Shown here piece by piece: positions 1 through 8,909 of a stretch of DNA of 64,000 nt. The number at the start of each line of letters is the position of its first letter. Position 1 is the stretch's first letter. The stretch lies in the NCBI RefSeq assembly GCF_013030985.1, contig NZ_WPYP01000006.1, positions 62,001 to 126,000 on the forward strand, given 5' to 3'. Made by a program: the position numbers and the translations under genes. The notes below the pieces were generated by a model, which did no database searches, was not told where the DNA came from, and was given only the letters and a program-made list of their open reading frames with translations. This DNA is from Ruegeria arenilitoris. Its GTDB lineage: Bacteria > Pseudomonadota > Alphaproteobacteria > Rhodobacterales > Rhodobacteraceae.

Positions 1-1
1 T

Positions 2-355
2 TGGCGGCGGGTGCGCGATCTTGAGGCGACCGGCGTGGTCTCCGGCTACATCGCTCAGGTGCGGGCCAAATCCGTGGGGTTGGACGCCATCGCTTATGTT
101 CACGTCGCTCTGCGAGACCATCAGGAGGACAACATCAACGCGTTCCTTCGGCTGGTCGAAACCGAACCGCAAATTGTCGAATGCGCCTCGATCACCGGGG
201 ATCATGACTTTATCCTGAAGGTTTATGCCAAAACGCCCGAAGACCTTGAGCATTTCATCATGCAGCGGCTGCTGAAGTCCGGTTTGGTGCGTGACACCCG
301 CAGCAATTTCGTGCTGCGCCAGACCAAAACACGGGGGCCGTTGCCCATTCTGTGA
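2..355 (+). CDS. Lrp/AsnC-family transcriptional regulator, C-terminal part
   Basis: The reading frame is open to the left edge of the window, so the start and most of the helix-turn-helix lie outside. The visible part begins in the wing after the HTH (RVRDLEATGVVSGY) and continues through the RAM/AsnC ligand-binding fold, with the characteristic strand ITGDHDFILKVYA near the middle. Proteins of this family bind DNA as dimers or octamers and respond to small molecules, usually amino acids. The regulated target is probably upstream or divergent outside the window, so it cannot be named. A GTG at base 11 could be mistaken for a start but lies inside the conserved domain. Confidence 0.85.
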   Translation, partial: WRRVRDLEATGVVSGYIAQVRAKSVGLDAIAYVHVALRDHQEDNINAFLRLVETEPQIVECASITGDHDFILKVYAKTPEDLEHFIMQRLLKSGLVRDTRSNFVLRQTKTRGPLPIL

Positions 356-436
356 CCCAATCCGGCAAAATCCGTTGAACCTGCCCGCCAGCCCTCCTAT
401 CGTGCGAGCGCAGAAAAGACCAATCAGGACGACACC

Positions 437-859
437 ATGACCGAACAAGTACCCCACCCGATGTCCCCACAGGATTGCCTTGTCGCGATCATGGTTGCGG
501 TCTCTGCCTCGGATGAGACCATCCGCACCGCCGAGCTGGTCAAGATCGAAGGCGCGGTTAACATGCTGCCGGTTTTCGCCGAATACGACATCGACCGCAC
601 CCGTCGTGTGTCGCAAACAGTGTTCGACCTGTTCGAACAGGAAGACGGGCTGGATGCCCTGTTCGGCCTGATCCGCGACAACCTGCCCGAGCGGTTGCAC
701 GAAACCGCCTATGCGCTGGCCTGTGACGTGGCCGCGGCGGACGGGTCGCTTGCCGAGACCGAGCTGCGCCTTCTGGAAGAGATCCGGTACGAGCTGAATA
801 TCGACCGTCTGCACGCCGCCGCGATCGAACGCGGTGCACGGGCGCGCCACACCACCTGA
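437..859 (+). CDS. TerB-like tellurite-resistance domain protein
   Basis: A 140-residue acidic, all-helical protein with the TerB pattern: two internally similar helical halves, each carrying acidic clusters (ETIRTAELVKIEGAV and DGSLAETELRLLEEI) of the kind that bind metal in TerB. The start follows a purine-rich AATCAGGACG stretch. Stand-alone TerB proteins are common in alphaproteobacteria and have no settled function; the name does not imply tellurite resistance here, because no terZACDE genes are nearby. Its stop codon lies two bases from the stop of the convergent carboxypeptidase gene, leaving no room for a terminator between them. Confidence 0.7.
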   Translation: MTEQVPHPMSPQDCLVAIMVAVSASDETIRTAELVKIEGAVNMLPVFAEYDIDRTRRVSQTVFDLFEQEDGLDALFGLIRDNLPERLHETAYALACDVAAADGSLAETELRLLEEIRYELNIDRLHAAAIERGARARHTT

Positions 860-861
860 CC

Positions 862-2340
862 CTAGCTGCCTGCCAACATTCCCCAGCGTTCGATCAGCGC
901 GCGCTGCAGCTTGCGCGACCTGTTGTTCCAGCTGCGCGCGCCGTCGGGGCGTTCGCGCAGCGCCCGGGGGATGGTCGCGCGGTGATCGACATCAGCAGTA
1001 AAGATGGCAAAGGCCAGCTCTGATCCATCCGGTGCCGTGATAAATCCGCCCAGCCCCGATACGAAATTCAGCGTTCCTGTCTTGGCATCCACCCTGATCG
1101 GATGATCCTTGACCGGCCGCCCCTGACTGTCCAAAAGCTTGAATTTCTTGAGCAGCGGCTGAAGAGCCCCGTCCTTATGCGCCTTGACCAACGCTGTCAC
1201 CAGATCAGCAGGCGCGACGCGTGACGCATCGCCAAGCCCCGAGTGATCCACCATCGCGATGCCACGCACACCGTAGGTTTCATAGGCCCAGCGGTTCATT
1301 TCTTCAGCGGAATCAGCCAGACTCTGCAACTCGGCACCCCGCGCTTTCGAAGCCGCCATTCCAACCATTTCAGCTGTGATATTGGTCGAGTATTTCAGCA
1401 TGCCCTGAATAATACTCTCCAGCGGGTCGCTTTGGTGCACCGCCAGGACGGTGCCTTGCGGGGTTTCGCGTGTGATCTGTACACGGCCCAGAACGATTCC
1501 ATTCACCCGCGCCAGCGTGCGGAATACATCCCCGGCATAAAGCGCCGGTTTGCGCACCGGCAACCAGCGCGCGCCGCCATTGCCCAGCGCGCGCCGGGCA
1601 ACGGTCCAACGGTCCTGCCGGGCACTGGGCTGATAAGTGTAGATAGGCAGGCTACGCTTTTCGACCCGCATCGACGCCATATCCACCGACGGCCTGTAAT
1701 CGGCCGTGCGGGCATCCATGGTCACATCATGGCCGGTGCCACCGCGCTTCCATTCGAAATGCACGCGGTTGAAGTTCAGAGCAACGCCGCTGACGGCCGG
1801 GCTGTATCCCAGATGATCCGGCTGCCCCGGATCGATGCTGAAGACATAGGGAAGCGCTCCGTCATAAACCTTGAACGCGCCGCGCACTTCGGTAATCCCA
1901 ACCTCGCGCAAATTGGCCGCCATAGCGGCCAGATCGTCGGTATCCAGCAGGGGGTCTCCGCCGCCTACAAGGATCAGATCACCATGCAGCACGCCGTTCT
2001 CGATCGGACCGTCCGCCATCAATGCGGTTTCAAACCGATAGTCTGCCCCCAGAACATCCAGAGCGTAGAGAGCGGTCAACGCCTTGGCGACACTGGCAGG
2101 GGGCAGGCCCTGATCTCCGCCAAATGCCTCAATCTGAGCGCCAGTTTCCACATCCGAGACGGCAAAGACCACCTCGCCCCGCAGCCCTGCAGCCCGAACA
2201 AGCCGCTCGGCCCCGCCGGACAGGTCCTTCCGAAGCAGAGGCCGCAAAGACCGGACAGGGGCATCGGCCAGAGCCGGACCTGAAACGGCCGAAGCCCCCA
2301 GCCCGGCAAGAAACAAACGACGTGAAAGACGATCAACCAT
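862..2340 (-). CDS. dacB: D-alanyl-D-alanine carboxypeptidase/endopeptidase (PBP4 family, S13)
   Basis: A 492-residue penicillin-binding protein of the S13 peptidase class, which removes the terminal D-Ala of, or cleaves cross-links between, peptidoglycan stem peptides in the periplasm. All three active-site motifs are present in order: SVAK at residues 83-86, STN in KYSTNITAEM, and KTG in DAKTGTLNF. The N-terminus LSRRLFLAGLGA reads as a twin-arginine (Tat) signal rather than a Sec signal, which is notable for a PBP4. It lies 66 bp downstream of nadD on the same strand and may be co-transcribed with MOSC-nadD. Length fits the family. Confidence 0.93.
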   Translation of the reverse strand: MVDRLSRRLFLAGLGASAVSGPALADAPVRSLRPLLRKDLSGGAERLVRAAGLRGEVVFAVSDVETGAQIEAFGGDQGLPPASVAKALTALYALDVLGADYRFETALMADGPIENGVLHGDLILVGGGDPLLDTDDLAAMAANLREVGITEVRGAFKVYDGALPYVFSIDPGQPDHLGYSPAVSGVALNFNRVHFEWKRGGTGHDVTMDARTADYRPSVDMASMRVEKRSLPIYTYQPSARQDRWTVARRALGNGGARWLPVRKPALYAGDVFRTLARVNGIVLGRVQITRETPQGTVLAVHQSDPLESIIQGMLKYSTNITAEMVGMAASKARGAELQSLADSAEEMNRWAYETYGVRGIAMVDHSGLGDASRVAPADLVTALVKAHKDGALQPLLKKFKLLDSQGRPVKDHPIRVDAKTGTLNFVSGLGGFITAPDGSELAFAIFTADVDHRATIPRALRERPDGARSWNNRSRKLQRALIERWGMLAGS

Positions 2341-2406
2341 GGGTCAATTAAAATCCCAGAGATCACAGGCAAACAACCACTGAATGCGATTATGCGCCCA
2401 TCGTGG

Positions 2407-3063
2407 CTATTCAGGCAACACCCCGCCATCCCATTCGCCCCGCGTGCGCAGCTCGGTCGAGCTGACATCGACCATAGGAACATTGACGAAACACCACGCC
2501 GGAGCTTGCGCCCGTCCCAGCAGATGCCGCGCCTGTCCGTCGATGCGATAGCGCGCATACAACCGGGCCGCAGGCGACATCCGGGCCGAAATTCGATCCC
2601 CTGGCCGGGCTACCACACCGACCGGCACGCTATCCATGATCCGGCGCCAGTCTTTCCAGCGGTGAAACTGCGCCAGATTGTCGGCACCCATCAGCCAGAC
2701 GAACTTCACATGCGGGTAAAGCCGCTGCAACGCCGCCAAGGTGTCCGCCGTTGCACGTGTTCCGGTCAGCGCCTCGACATCTGTCACCTCAACGCGCGGA
2801 TGCTGCATAACAGCCTGCGCGGCCCTGACCCGCCGTTGCATTGGCGCGGGGCCGCGTTCCTTCAACGGATTGCCCGGCGAGACCAGCCACCACACGCGAT
2901 CCAGCCCGAAGGCCTTCATCGCCTCAAGCGTGGCATGCACATGCCCCCGATGCGGAGGATCGAATGACCCGCCGAACAGACCGATGACCTGCCCCGGTCG
3001 TGCATATGGAATGGCGCTGCGCAACATCCCTTGCTGATGTTCAGAACTGAAGCGTCTTGTCAA
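2407..3063 (-). CDS. nadD: Nicotinate-nucleotide adenylyltransferase
   Basis: Adenylates nicotinate mononucleotide to deamido-NAD in NAD synthesis; nadE, the next enzyme, is also in this window (19.5-21.1 kb). The nucleotidyltransferase motif [11 protein letters not shown] sits at residues 31-41 and the second conserved block near the C-terminus is SSTELR. The N-terminal 20 or so residues before the motif are slightly longer than in many homologues, so a later start is possible, but the ATG at 3063 overlaps the stop of the upstream MOSC gene by 4 bp, which supports translational coupling. Length, 218 residues, is normal. Confidence 0.94.
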   Translation of the reverse strand: MTRRFSSEHQQGMLRSAIPYARPGQVIGLFGGSFDPPHRGHVHATLEAMKAFGLDRVWWLVSPGNPLKERGPAPMQRRVRAAQAVMQHPRVEVTDVEALTGTRATADTLAALQRLYPHVKFVWLMGADNLAQFHRWKDWRRIMDSVPVGVVARPGDRISARMSPAARLYARYRIDGQARHLLGRAQAPAWCFVNVPMVDVSSTELRTRGEWDGGVLPE

Positions 3064-3560
3064 TCAACAGGTTGCACAGGATCACCCTGCCTGACCCGCC
3101 CGGGCTGCACCACTTCGGCACACCAACCGCCATGCCCGCGCACGGCGGAGTAGCCGCCCTTGCCCAGCGCCTCTTCCATCCGGCTGCACGGCGCGCAGAT
3201 TACGGTAAAGCGCAGAATGGCATCCCCCACCTGCACCTCACGCCCTTTGAGGGCCGCCAGATTGATCCCCGAAACCACCAGATTGCGCCGCAGGACTTCA
3301 GGTGCCACGGGCCCCTGCCCCAGAAAAGAGCCAATCGCCGCCAGATGCTCCTGTTGGATCAGAGTCACCGCCCGCTTACCCGCACGGCTACGGTCACCGT
3401 CGAGCCCGCCGGCAGAGATCAAAGCTTCATCTACAACAATCATCCCTACTCGCCGCTCGGGCCGCAATCCGATCCAATCAATCCGTCCCGGCTGCGCCCA
3501 GCCGGCAATGAGATGTCTCAAGGACATCAAAGGCTCCGAGACTTTCGCGCCTCCCCTCAT
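3060..3560 (-). CDS. MOSC domain-containing protein
   Basis: A 166-residue stand-alone MOSC (molybdenum cofactor sulfurase C-terminal) protein. Family hallmarks are visible: [24 protein letters not shown], the [11 protein letters not shown] block, and the conserved cysteine in [12 protein letters not shown] followed by RGHGGW. The cysteine is thought to carry sulfur or bind the molybdenum cofactor; the substrate of such single-domain proteins is unknown in most cases. It is the first gene of an apparent MOSC-nadD-dacB run. An internal ATG (MSLRHL, 12 codons in) is an alternative start. Confidence 0.88.
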   Translation of the reverse strand: MRGGAKVSEPLMSLRHLIAGWAQPGRIDWIGLRPERRVGMIVVDEALISAGGLDGDRSRAGKRAVTLIQQEHLAAIGSFLGQGPVAPEVLRRNLVVSGINLAALKGREVQVGDAILRFTVICAPCSRMEEALGKGGYSAVRGHGGWCAEVVQPGRVRQGDPVQPVD

Positions 3561-3630
3561 TTAGCAGTCTGGCCGTTCCCGAGACAGCCGCTAATAGTAG
3601 CGCTGATTGATTTGTGAATTGGAGCCAAAT

Positions 3631-4965
3631 ATGCGCCTGACCATCCCCGAACCCAAGATCAAGCTTTATGAAGATGGGTTTGACAAGCACGACAAACTCT
3701 CTCGCAAGCCTACGGGCGACAAGCTTTCAGATTTAATCGAACGCATTGACGACCCACTAGTGATCGCACTGGACGGTGCGTGGGGTTCCGGAAAATCGCT
3801 CTTCTTGAAATGCTGGGTCGGAGAACACTTGAAACGCCGAGAGAACACTACTCAAACTGTCTATTTTGATGCGTTCAAGCATGACTATCTTGATGATCCT
3901 CTTGTTGCGTTGACTGGAGCAATTGCTGACCGATTCCGGAATCAGAAGGACGAACAGCAAGAACAAGACCAAACGCGGATACACAACCTCAAAAAAACCG
4001 CATGGGCCGTGAGCAAAGCAGCAGGAAGAATAGGGCTGTCGGCTGTCACTTTTGGTGCGACCGAAGTTCTTAGCGATCTAGGCGACGAAATCGCAAAGGC
4101 TGCGGGTGAAGAAGCTAAAGCCTTCCTCGACAGGGCGACCGGCAACGAACAAGCTAACCATTTTTGGGATGCGCATCAGGCGAAAATAGCAGCTATGGAA
4201 GCATTTCGTCTCGCGTTGACTGAGTTAACAGAGCCCAAAGCAACGGAAAACCGCGAGGACAGACCCTCAAAGAAGCTCGTAGTTGTAGTAGACGAGTTAG
4301 ACCGCTGTCGCCCCGACTACGCGCTATCGCTGCTTGAAATCATCAAACACTTTTTCAACGTGAATGGTGTACACTTTATTCTAGGAACCAATTTAGAAGA
4401 ATTGAAGAATAGCGTACGAGCCAGATATGGTCACCGAATTGACGCGACCACTTACTTACACAAGTTTTGTTCCGTCGTACTGAAACTCCCAACCAACGTT
4501 GATTATTCTTCCGAAAAAATAATTTACCTCAATTTCGCATCAAGTCAGATGCAGATACCGATTCCCATGCACGAAACAGTTCGCAGCTATTTGGATCGTT
4601 ATCATGGGGAGATTCCAATGACTCTTAGGACGATCCAGAGGATTTTGTCAGTTCTCGCTTTGGTTTCTTCCAGGCAAGCCGACTCCGGGCACAGAGAGTT
4701 TGTTGTGGCAGCTGCATTCTTGAAGGTTTGCTCACCGAACACATATGAAAAGATGAAAAATAACATCCTCACGATAGAAGATTTGAAGGAAGTTTTTCAC
4801 CTCGACCAGTATGATATTGCTTGCTGGAAATCAGTGCTGAGCGCGGCGCTAGGCAACAACGAAACCTATGCTCAGACCCAACGGCTAATACCGCAAACGC
4901 TTCTTCCGGATCTTTGTGAGGAGTGTTTAGAAACATTCAGCCCAGTTGGATTACTAAATGGTTAA
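3631..4965 (+). CDS. KAP family P-loop NTPase
   Basis: A 444-residue P-loop NTPase of the KAP group. Walker A is GAWGSGKS (residues 49-56) and Walker B is VVVVDELDRCRPD (about 217-229), with the KAP-typical RxxxxALxLLEIIKHFF sequence after it. A moderately hydrophobic segment (about 122-150) sits in the insert between them, where other KAP proteins have membrane helices. I chose the ATG at 3631, which has GGAG 8 bases upstream; an in-frame TTG at 3607 is less likely. Base composition is far more AT-rich than its neighbours (roughly 40-45% GC in the lines I counted). It stands alone between two unrelated core genes. Some KAP NTPases belong to antiphage systems, but no partner gene is visible here. 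Confidence 0.88.
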   Translation: MRLTIPEPKIKLYEDGFDKHDKLSRKPTGDKLSDLIERIDDPLVIALDGAWGSGKSLFLKCWVGEHLKRRENTTQTVYFDAFKHDYLDDPLVALTGAIADRFRNQKDEQQEQDQTRIHNLKKTAWAVSKAAGRIGLSAVTFGATEVLSDLGDEIAKAAGEEAKAFLDRATGNEQANHFWDAHQAKIAAMEAFRLALTELTEPKATENREDRPSKKLVVVVDELDRCRPDYALSLLEIIKHFFNVNGVHFILGTNLEELKNSVRARYGHRIDATTYLHKFCSVVLKLPTNVDYSSEKIIYLNFASSQMQIPIPMHETVRSYLDRYHGEIPMTLRTIQRILSVLALVSSRQADSGHREFVVAAAFLKVCSPNTYEKMKNNILTIEDLKEVFHLDQYDIACWKSVLSAALGNNETYAQTQRLIPQTLLPDLCEECLETFSPVGLLNG

Positions 4966-5039
4966 CGAGGAATTGCCCCCACCCCAACCATCCGCTATCA
5001 CACCGCCCAACCTGATTTCCCCGACCCAAAGGACGCGAC

Positions 5040-6707
5040 ATGGCCGCCTATCAATATGTCTACCACATGCAGGGTGTCTCCAAGACCTATCCCGGTGGCA
5101 AGAAGTGCTTTGAAAACATTCACCTGAGCTTTCTGCCCGGCGTGAAAATCGGTGTCGTCGGTGTCAACGGCGCGGGTAAATCGACGCTGATGAAGATCAT
5201 GGCCGGCCTCGACACCGACTTCACCGGTGAGGCATGGGCAGCTGAGGGCGCCAAGGTCGGCTATCTGCCGCAGGAACCGCAGCTGGATGAATCTCTGACC
5301 GTCCGTGAAAACGTCATGCTGGGCGTGGCCGCGAAAAAGGCCAAGGTTGACCGCTTCAACGAAATCGCCATGGAGATCGCCGAGAACTACTCGGACGAGC
5401 TGATGGAGGAAATGACCACCCTGCAGGACGCGATCGACGCGGAAAACCTCTGGGATCTCGACAGCCAGATCGACGTCTCGATGGAGGCGCTGCGCTGCCC
5501 GCCGGACGATGCCAACATCGCCAACCTCTCGGGTGGTGAGAAGCGCCGCGTTGCGCTCTGCAAGCTGCTGCTGGAAGCGCCCGACATGCTGCTGCTCGAC
5601 GAACCAACCAACCACCTGGACGCCGAGACCATCGCCTGGTTGCAACAGCACCTGATCGACTACAAGGGCACCATCCTGATCGTCACCCACGACCGCTATT
5701 TCCTGGACGACATCACCGGTTGGATTCTCGAACTCGACCGTGGCCGCGGCATTCCTTACGAGGGCAACTATTCCGCATGGCTGGAACAAAAGGCCAAGCG
5801 GCTGGAGCAGGAAGCCCGCGAGGACAAGTCCAAGCAGAAGACCCTGCAGCGTGAATTGGAGTGGATGCGTCAGGGCCAGAAGGCCCGTCAGGCCAAGTCC
5901 AAGGCCCGGATCAACGCCTATAACGAGCTGGCCGAGCAGTCCGAACGCGAAAAGCTGACCCGCGCCCAGATCGTCATCCCCAACGGCCAGCGCCTTGGCG
6001 GCAAGGTGATCGAGGTCGAGGGCCTGTCGAAACATATGGGCGACAAGCAGCTGATCGAAGGGCTGGACTTCGCCCTGCCCCCCGGCGGCATTGTTGGCGT
6101 CATCGGCCCCAACGGCGCCGGTAAATCGACGCTGTTCAAGATGCTCACCGGTCAGGAACAGCCCGACAGCGGCTCCATCACATTGGGAGACACGGTCGAA
6201 CTGTCCTATGTTGACCAGTCCCGCGACGACCTCAAGGACAACGACACCGTGTGGGAGGCGATCACCGGCGGCGCTGAGATCATCCAGCTGGGCGACGCGC
6301 AGGTCAATTCCCGCGCCTATTGCTCGTCCTTCAACTTCAAGGGCGGCGACCAGCAGAAAAAGGTCTCGCTGCTATCCGGCGGTGAGCGCAACCGCGTCCA
6401 CATGGCCCGCCTGCTGAAAGAGGGCGGCAACGTCCTGCTGCTCGACGAACCGACCAACGATCTGGACGTCGAAACCCTGCGCGCGTTGGAAGACGCCCTG
6501 GTCGATTTCGCCGGCTGCGCTGTGGTCATCTCACACGATCGTTTCTTCCTTGACCGTATCTGCACGCATATTCTGGCCTTCGAGGGCGATGCCCACGTGG
6601 AATGGTTCGAAGGCAACTTCGAAGACTACGAAGAGGACAAGAAACGCCGCCTGGGTCCCGATGCCCTGGAGCCCAAGCGGTTGAAACACAAAAAGTTCGC
6701 ACGATGA
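5040..6707 (+). CDS. ettA: Energy-dependent translational throttle protein EttA (ABC-F)
   Basis: A 555-residue ABC-F ATPase with two nucleotide-binding domains and no membrane segments. Walker A motifs GVNGAGKST and GPNGAGKST, signature motifs LSGGEKRRVALCK and LSGGERNRVHMAR, and Walker B LLLDEPTNHLD and LLLDEPTNDLD are all intact. The opening YQYVYHMQGVSKTYPGGK and the length match EttA, which binds the ribosomal E site and gates the first elongation step according to the ATP/ADP ratio. The start is preceded by AAAGGACG. Its stop overlaps the start of the following sulfotransferase-like gene by 4 bp. Confidence 0.95.
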   Translation: MAAYQYVYHMQGVSKTYPGGKKCFENIHLSFLPGVKIGVVGVNGAGKSTLMKIMAGLDTDFTGEAWAAEGAKVGYLPQEPQLDESLTVRENVMLGVAAKKAKVDRFNEIAMEIAENYSDELMEEMTTLQDAIDAENLWDLDSQIDVSMEALRCPPDDANIANLSGGEKRRVALCKLLLEAPDMLLLDEPTNHLDAETIAWLQQHLIDYKGTILIVTHDRYFLDDITGWILELDRGRGIPYEGNYSAWLEQKAKRLEQEAREDKSKQKTLQRELEWMRQGQKARQAKSKARINAYNELAEQSEREKLTRAQIVIPNGQRLGGKVIEVEGLSKHMGDKQLIEGLDFALPPGGIVGVIGPNGAGKSTLFKMLTGQEQPDSGSITLGDTVELSYVDQSRDDLKDNDTVWEAITGGAEIIQLGDAQVNSRAYCSSFNFKGGDQQKKVSLLSGGERNRVHMARLLKEGGNVLLLDEPTNDLDVETLRALEDALVDFAGCAVVISHDRFFLDRICTHILAFEGDAHVEWFEGNFEDYEEDKKRRLGPDALEPKRLKHKKFAR

Positions 6708-7450
6708 TCGACTTTATCGATAAACGCATCGACAAGTGGAAGCGCAGCGTCCGCAAGCGGGTTGCTATTCGGCGGTTGGAACGCATTCCACAAAACGCAC
6801 CGAAAAACTGTGTCATTGTGGCCAGTAATGGCCGATCCGGCAGCACGTTGACCTTTCTGGCCCTTGCTGAAGCGTTGAAAGAGGTCGATCCGGTATCGGC
6901 CAACAAGGTGGATTTTGTTGCCCGGCTAAGTGACACGGAGTTCTACGCTCCGTGCGTATACAAGACTCACGACTTTCCTCAGCCACTGTCCACATGGCCC
7001 GAGAATACCCGGGTCGTTTTTTGTTTCGGGCCGACCAAGGATTCAGCGTTTTCCGTCTTTTCCGCTAAGGAAAGATACGGCGCGGACTGGATCGATCAGC
7101 ACTTCTATCATCTGCACGCCACCGGCACCTTTGATGAGTTGTTCGAACGCGACGTGCTGCAGCAGGCAAAACAGATCAAAGAATGGATCACGTTTGAAGA
7201 TGTTCCCGTTCTGTGCGTTCGCTATGACGCGCTTTGGGATCATCAGGAAACGATTTCGCGGTTTACCGGGTTGGAATTCACACCGCCCAAACGGCGCGAG
7301 CGGACCCCGAAAGACATCCCGGAAGAGTTCAAGACCAGCGCCGATCGGTTGTATGACCCGATTGATGAGGTGATCGACCAGCTGCCGGAATGTTTTATTG
7401 CCTCGGCCCAATACAAAAGCGTCGTGGACAAACTGCCCGTCACCGACTGA
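6704..7450 (+). CDS. Sulfotransferase-like protein
   Basis: A 248-residue protein of uncertain function. The motif VASNGRSGSTLTF (about residues 39-51) resembles the 5'-phosphosulfate-binding loop of PAPS-dependent sulfotransferases, and VVFCFGPTKDSAFSVFSAK further on has the look of the 3'-phosphate-binding region. The basic N-terminus (RIDKWKRSVRKRVAIRR) is not a signal peptide. The start ATG overlaps the ettA stop (ATGA), so translation is probably coupled; I rejected longer frames that run into ettA. A second, damaged sulfotransferase-like gene follows 230 bp downstream. The acceptor substrate cannot be read from the sequence. Confidence 0.65.
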   Translation: MIDFIDKRIDKWKRSVRKRVAIRRLERIPQNAPKNCVIVASNGRSGSTLTFLALAEALKEVDPVSANKVDFVARLSDTEFYAPCVYKTHDFPQPLSTWPENTRVVFCFGPTKDSAFSVFSAKERYGADWIDQHFYHLHATGTFDELFERDVLQQAKQIKEWITFEDVPVLCVRYDALWDHQETISRFTGLEFTPPKRRERTPKDIPEEFKTSADRLYDPIDEVIDQLPECFIASAQYKSVVDKLPVTD

Positions 7451-7678
7451 TCTGACTGAGTGACGTACACCTTTTTAGAGACCCGCCAGTGTCTTTATAA
7501 ACTTACGGGACCGGTGCGACAGCAATGTCGGGCGCGGCGACCCCACCGGGCCGCCCGCACTCGAAACCTTCCTGGGTGAAATCCATCCGGTCAACTTGGC
7601 AACCGGTTAAACCTGGTTCAATCTGTCACCACCCCGGCAAGAGCGGATGTCAAGAAACAAAGGATCGATTCTGTAAAA

Positions 7679-8234
7679 GTGCTTTTTTCGAAAGGGCTTG
7701 TATTCATTGCCAAGCCACTCTGTGGCTCCACATCGGTCCGCAATTATCTGACGCGACACCTGTCGAAGAAATCCGGAGATTTTGCCATCAGACTACGCGC
7801 ACGAGTCCGAATGCCGCTACAACTTTGAAACCGGTTGGGATGAAGCTACGACTATGAAGTTCGAGGACTGGGTCCAGCTTGGCAAGCTAGGCATGAAGGA
7901 AGGGTGGAAAGAACAGGCCCCCAATTGGATATCCACGAAAAACCTGTCGCCCCTCAGCCTTGAGGCCTACGCATTTGACCGGGCCGGCGTTAACCACGTC
8001 GATCACCTGTTTCGGCTCGAATACAATGATGAGCTGAATGGCTGGCTTTCCGAAAGGCTGCCGAAACCCTGGTTTTCAGCTTTTTCACGGCGCGTAAACG
8101 TGATCCCACATATCAACCAAGCGGGTGCAGGTGGTCACACCGAAAGTGGCCGAAAACCCATTGCTCTGTCCGAAAAAAGCCTGAACGCGATCCAGCTATT
8201 GTTTCCAACCGAAAGCAAAATGTACGGAATTTAA
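7679..8234 (+). pseudogene. Sulfotransferase-like gene with a frameshift
   Basis: Two adjacent frames together encode one sulfotransferase-like protein. The first, from a GTG at 7679, reads KGLVFIAKPLCGSTSVRNYL, a clear P-loop-like PAPS-binding segment, and then runs to SKKSGDF at a TTTT run (7780-7783). The second frame continues from there with DYAHESECRYNFETGWDE and ends at 8234. Deleting one T from the run joins them into about 184 residues. The second frame also has its own TTG at 7782, but that protein would lack the cofactor-binding loop. It is either a recent pseudogene or a sequence error at the homopolymer. Base composition is somewhat more AT-rich than average here. Confidence 0.55.
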
Positions 8235-8512
8235 TCTGGCTTTACCTGTTTTCCGGGCGGGCTATCAGTAACGTGTGGGGTGGGGCCCATCAGGCCATAT
8301 TGGCCATCCACATTGAATATCCGGGGATCTTTTGTTTCCTGCAGGACAAGACTCCTCCCTTGCCCCGCGCCGTTGCCGATGCCATATCTAGAGGGCTAAC
8401 GTTATTCTATTTCGACCTACTGTCTCCTTCTACGGCGCTCAGTCTATCGATCCAGACAACGACGCCAGGCTGCCGCAACTCCGTGGGCAGCACTAAACAG
8501 GAGACAACGGAT

Positions 8513-8719
8513 ATGCCCGCAGGCACCGTAAAATGGTTCAACACCACCAAAGGCTACGGCTTTATCGCACCCGAAGATGGCGGCAAAGACATCTTCGTCC
8601 ACATCTCGGCTGTGGAACGCTCGGGCCTGACCGGTCTGGCCGACAACCAGAAGGTCACGTACGAGCTGCGCGCCGGTCGTGACGGCCGCGAAAGCGCCGA
8701 CAACATCGTGCTTGCATAA
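8513..8719 (+). CDS. Cold-shock protein, CspA family
   Basis: A 68-residue cold-shock domain protein that binds single-stranded RNA/DNA. RNP1 (KGYGFI) and RNP2 (DIFVHI) are intact, and the start TVKWFN is canonical. The ATG at 8513 is preceded by AACAGGAGACAAC, a strong ribosome-binding site; longer upstream in-frame extensions do not resemble the family. About 280 bp of gene-free sequence precede it, enough for the long 5' untranslated region typical of cold-shock mRNAs, although I cannot prove its structure. A strong terminator follows directly. Confidence 0.95.
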   Translation: MPAGTVKWFNTTKGYGFIAPEDGGKDIFVHISAVERSGLTGLADNQKVTYELRAGRDGRESADNIVLA

Positions 8720-8726
8720 GCTATTG

Positions 8727-8757
8727 AAAGGGCAGAGCGATCTCTGCCCTTTTTCTT
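8727..8757 (+). terminator. Rho-independent terminator of the cold-shock gene
   Basis: A perfect 11-bp inverted repeat (AAAGGGCAGAG / CTCTGCCCTTT) with a CGAT loop is followed at once by a T-rich tract (TTTTTCTTTT). It begins 8 bp after the csp stop codon. This is the clearest intrinsic terminator in the window. Confidence 0.93.
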
Positions 8758-8909
8758 TTCTGATCGCAGGCCTGCGTACGCGCTTGCGCCTGAATGTGTG
8801 TCTCTGCGATGACATCACAATCGGTTTACTTCTCTCCAGCGATTGACCAGATCGGTTATCCTTCCGACATTGGTGTCAAGATTTGTCTGTTGTTTTGAAG
8901 AGAGCTGCC

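Noticed and set aside
437..859. Tellurite resistance operon
   Set aside because: Only a single TerB-like gene is present with none of the ter partners.
3561..5000. A multi-gene antiphage island around the KAP NTPase
   Set aside because: Only one gene is foreign in composition; both neighbours are core genes and no partner, integrase or attachment site is visible.
4998..6035. Antisense open frame over ettA
   Set aside because: Low-complexity translation with no family features; ettA has all ABC motifs.
7525..7857. Open frame of 110 codons before the broken sulfotransferase
   Set aside because: Its translation has no family likeness, while the neighbouring frame shows a sulfotransferase P-loop.
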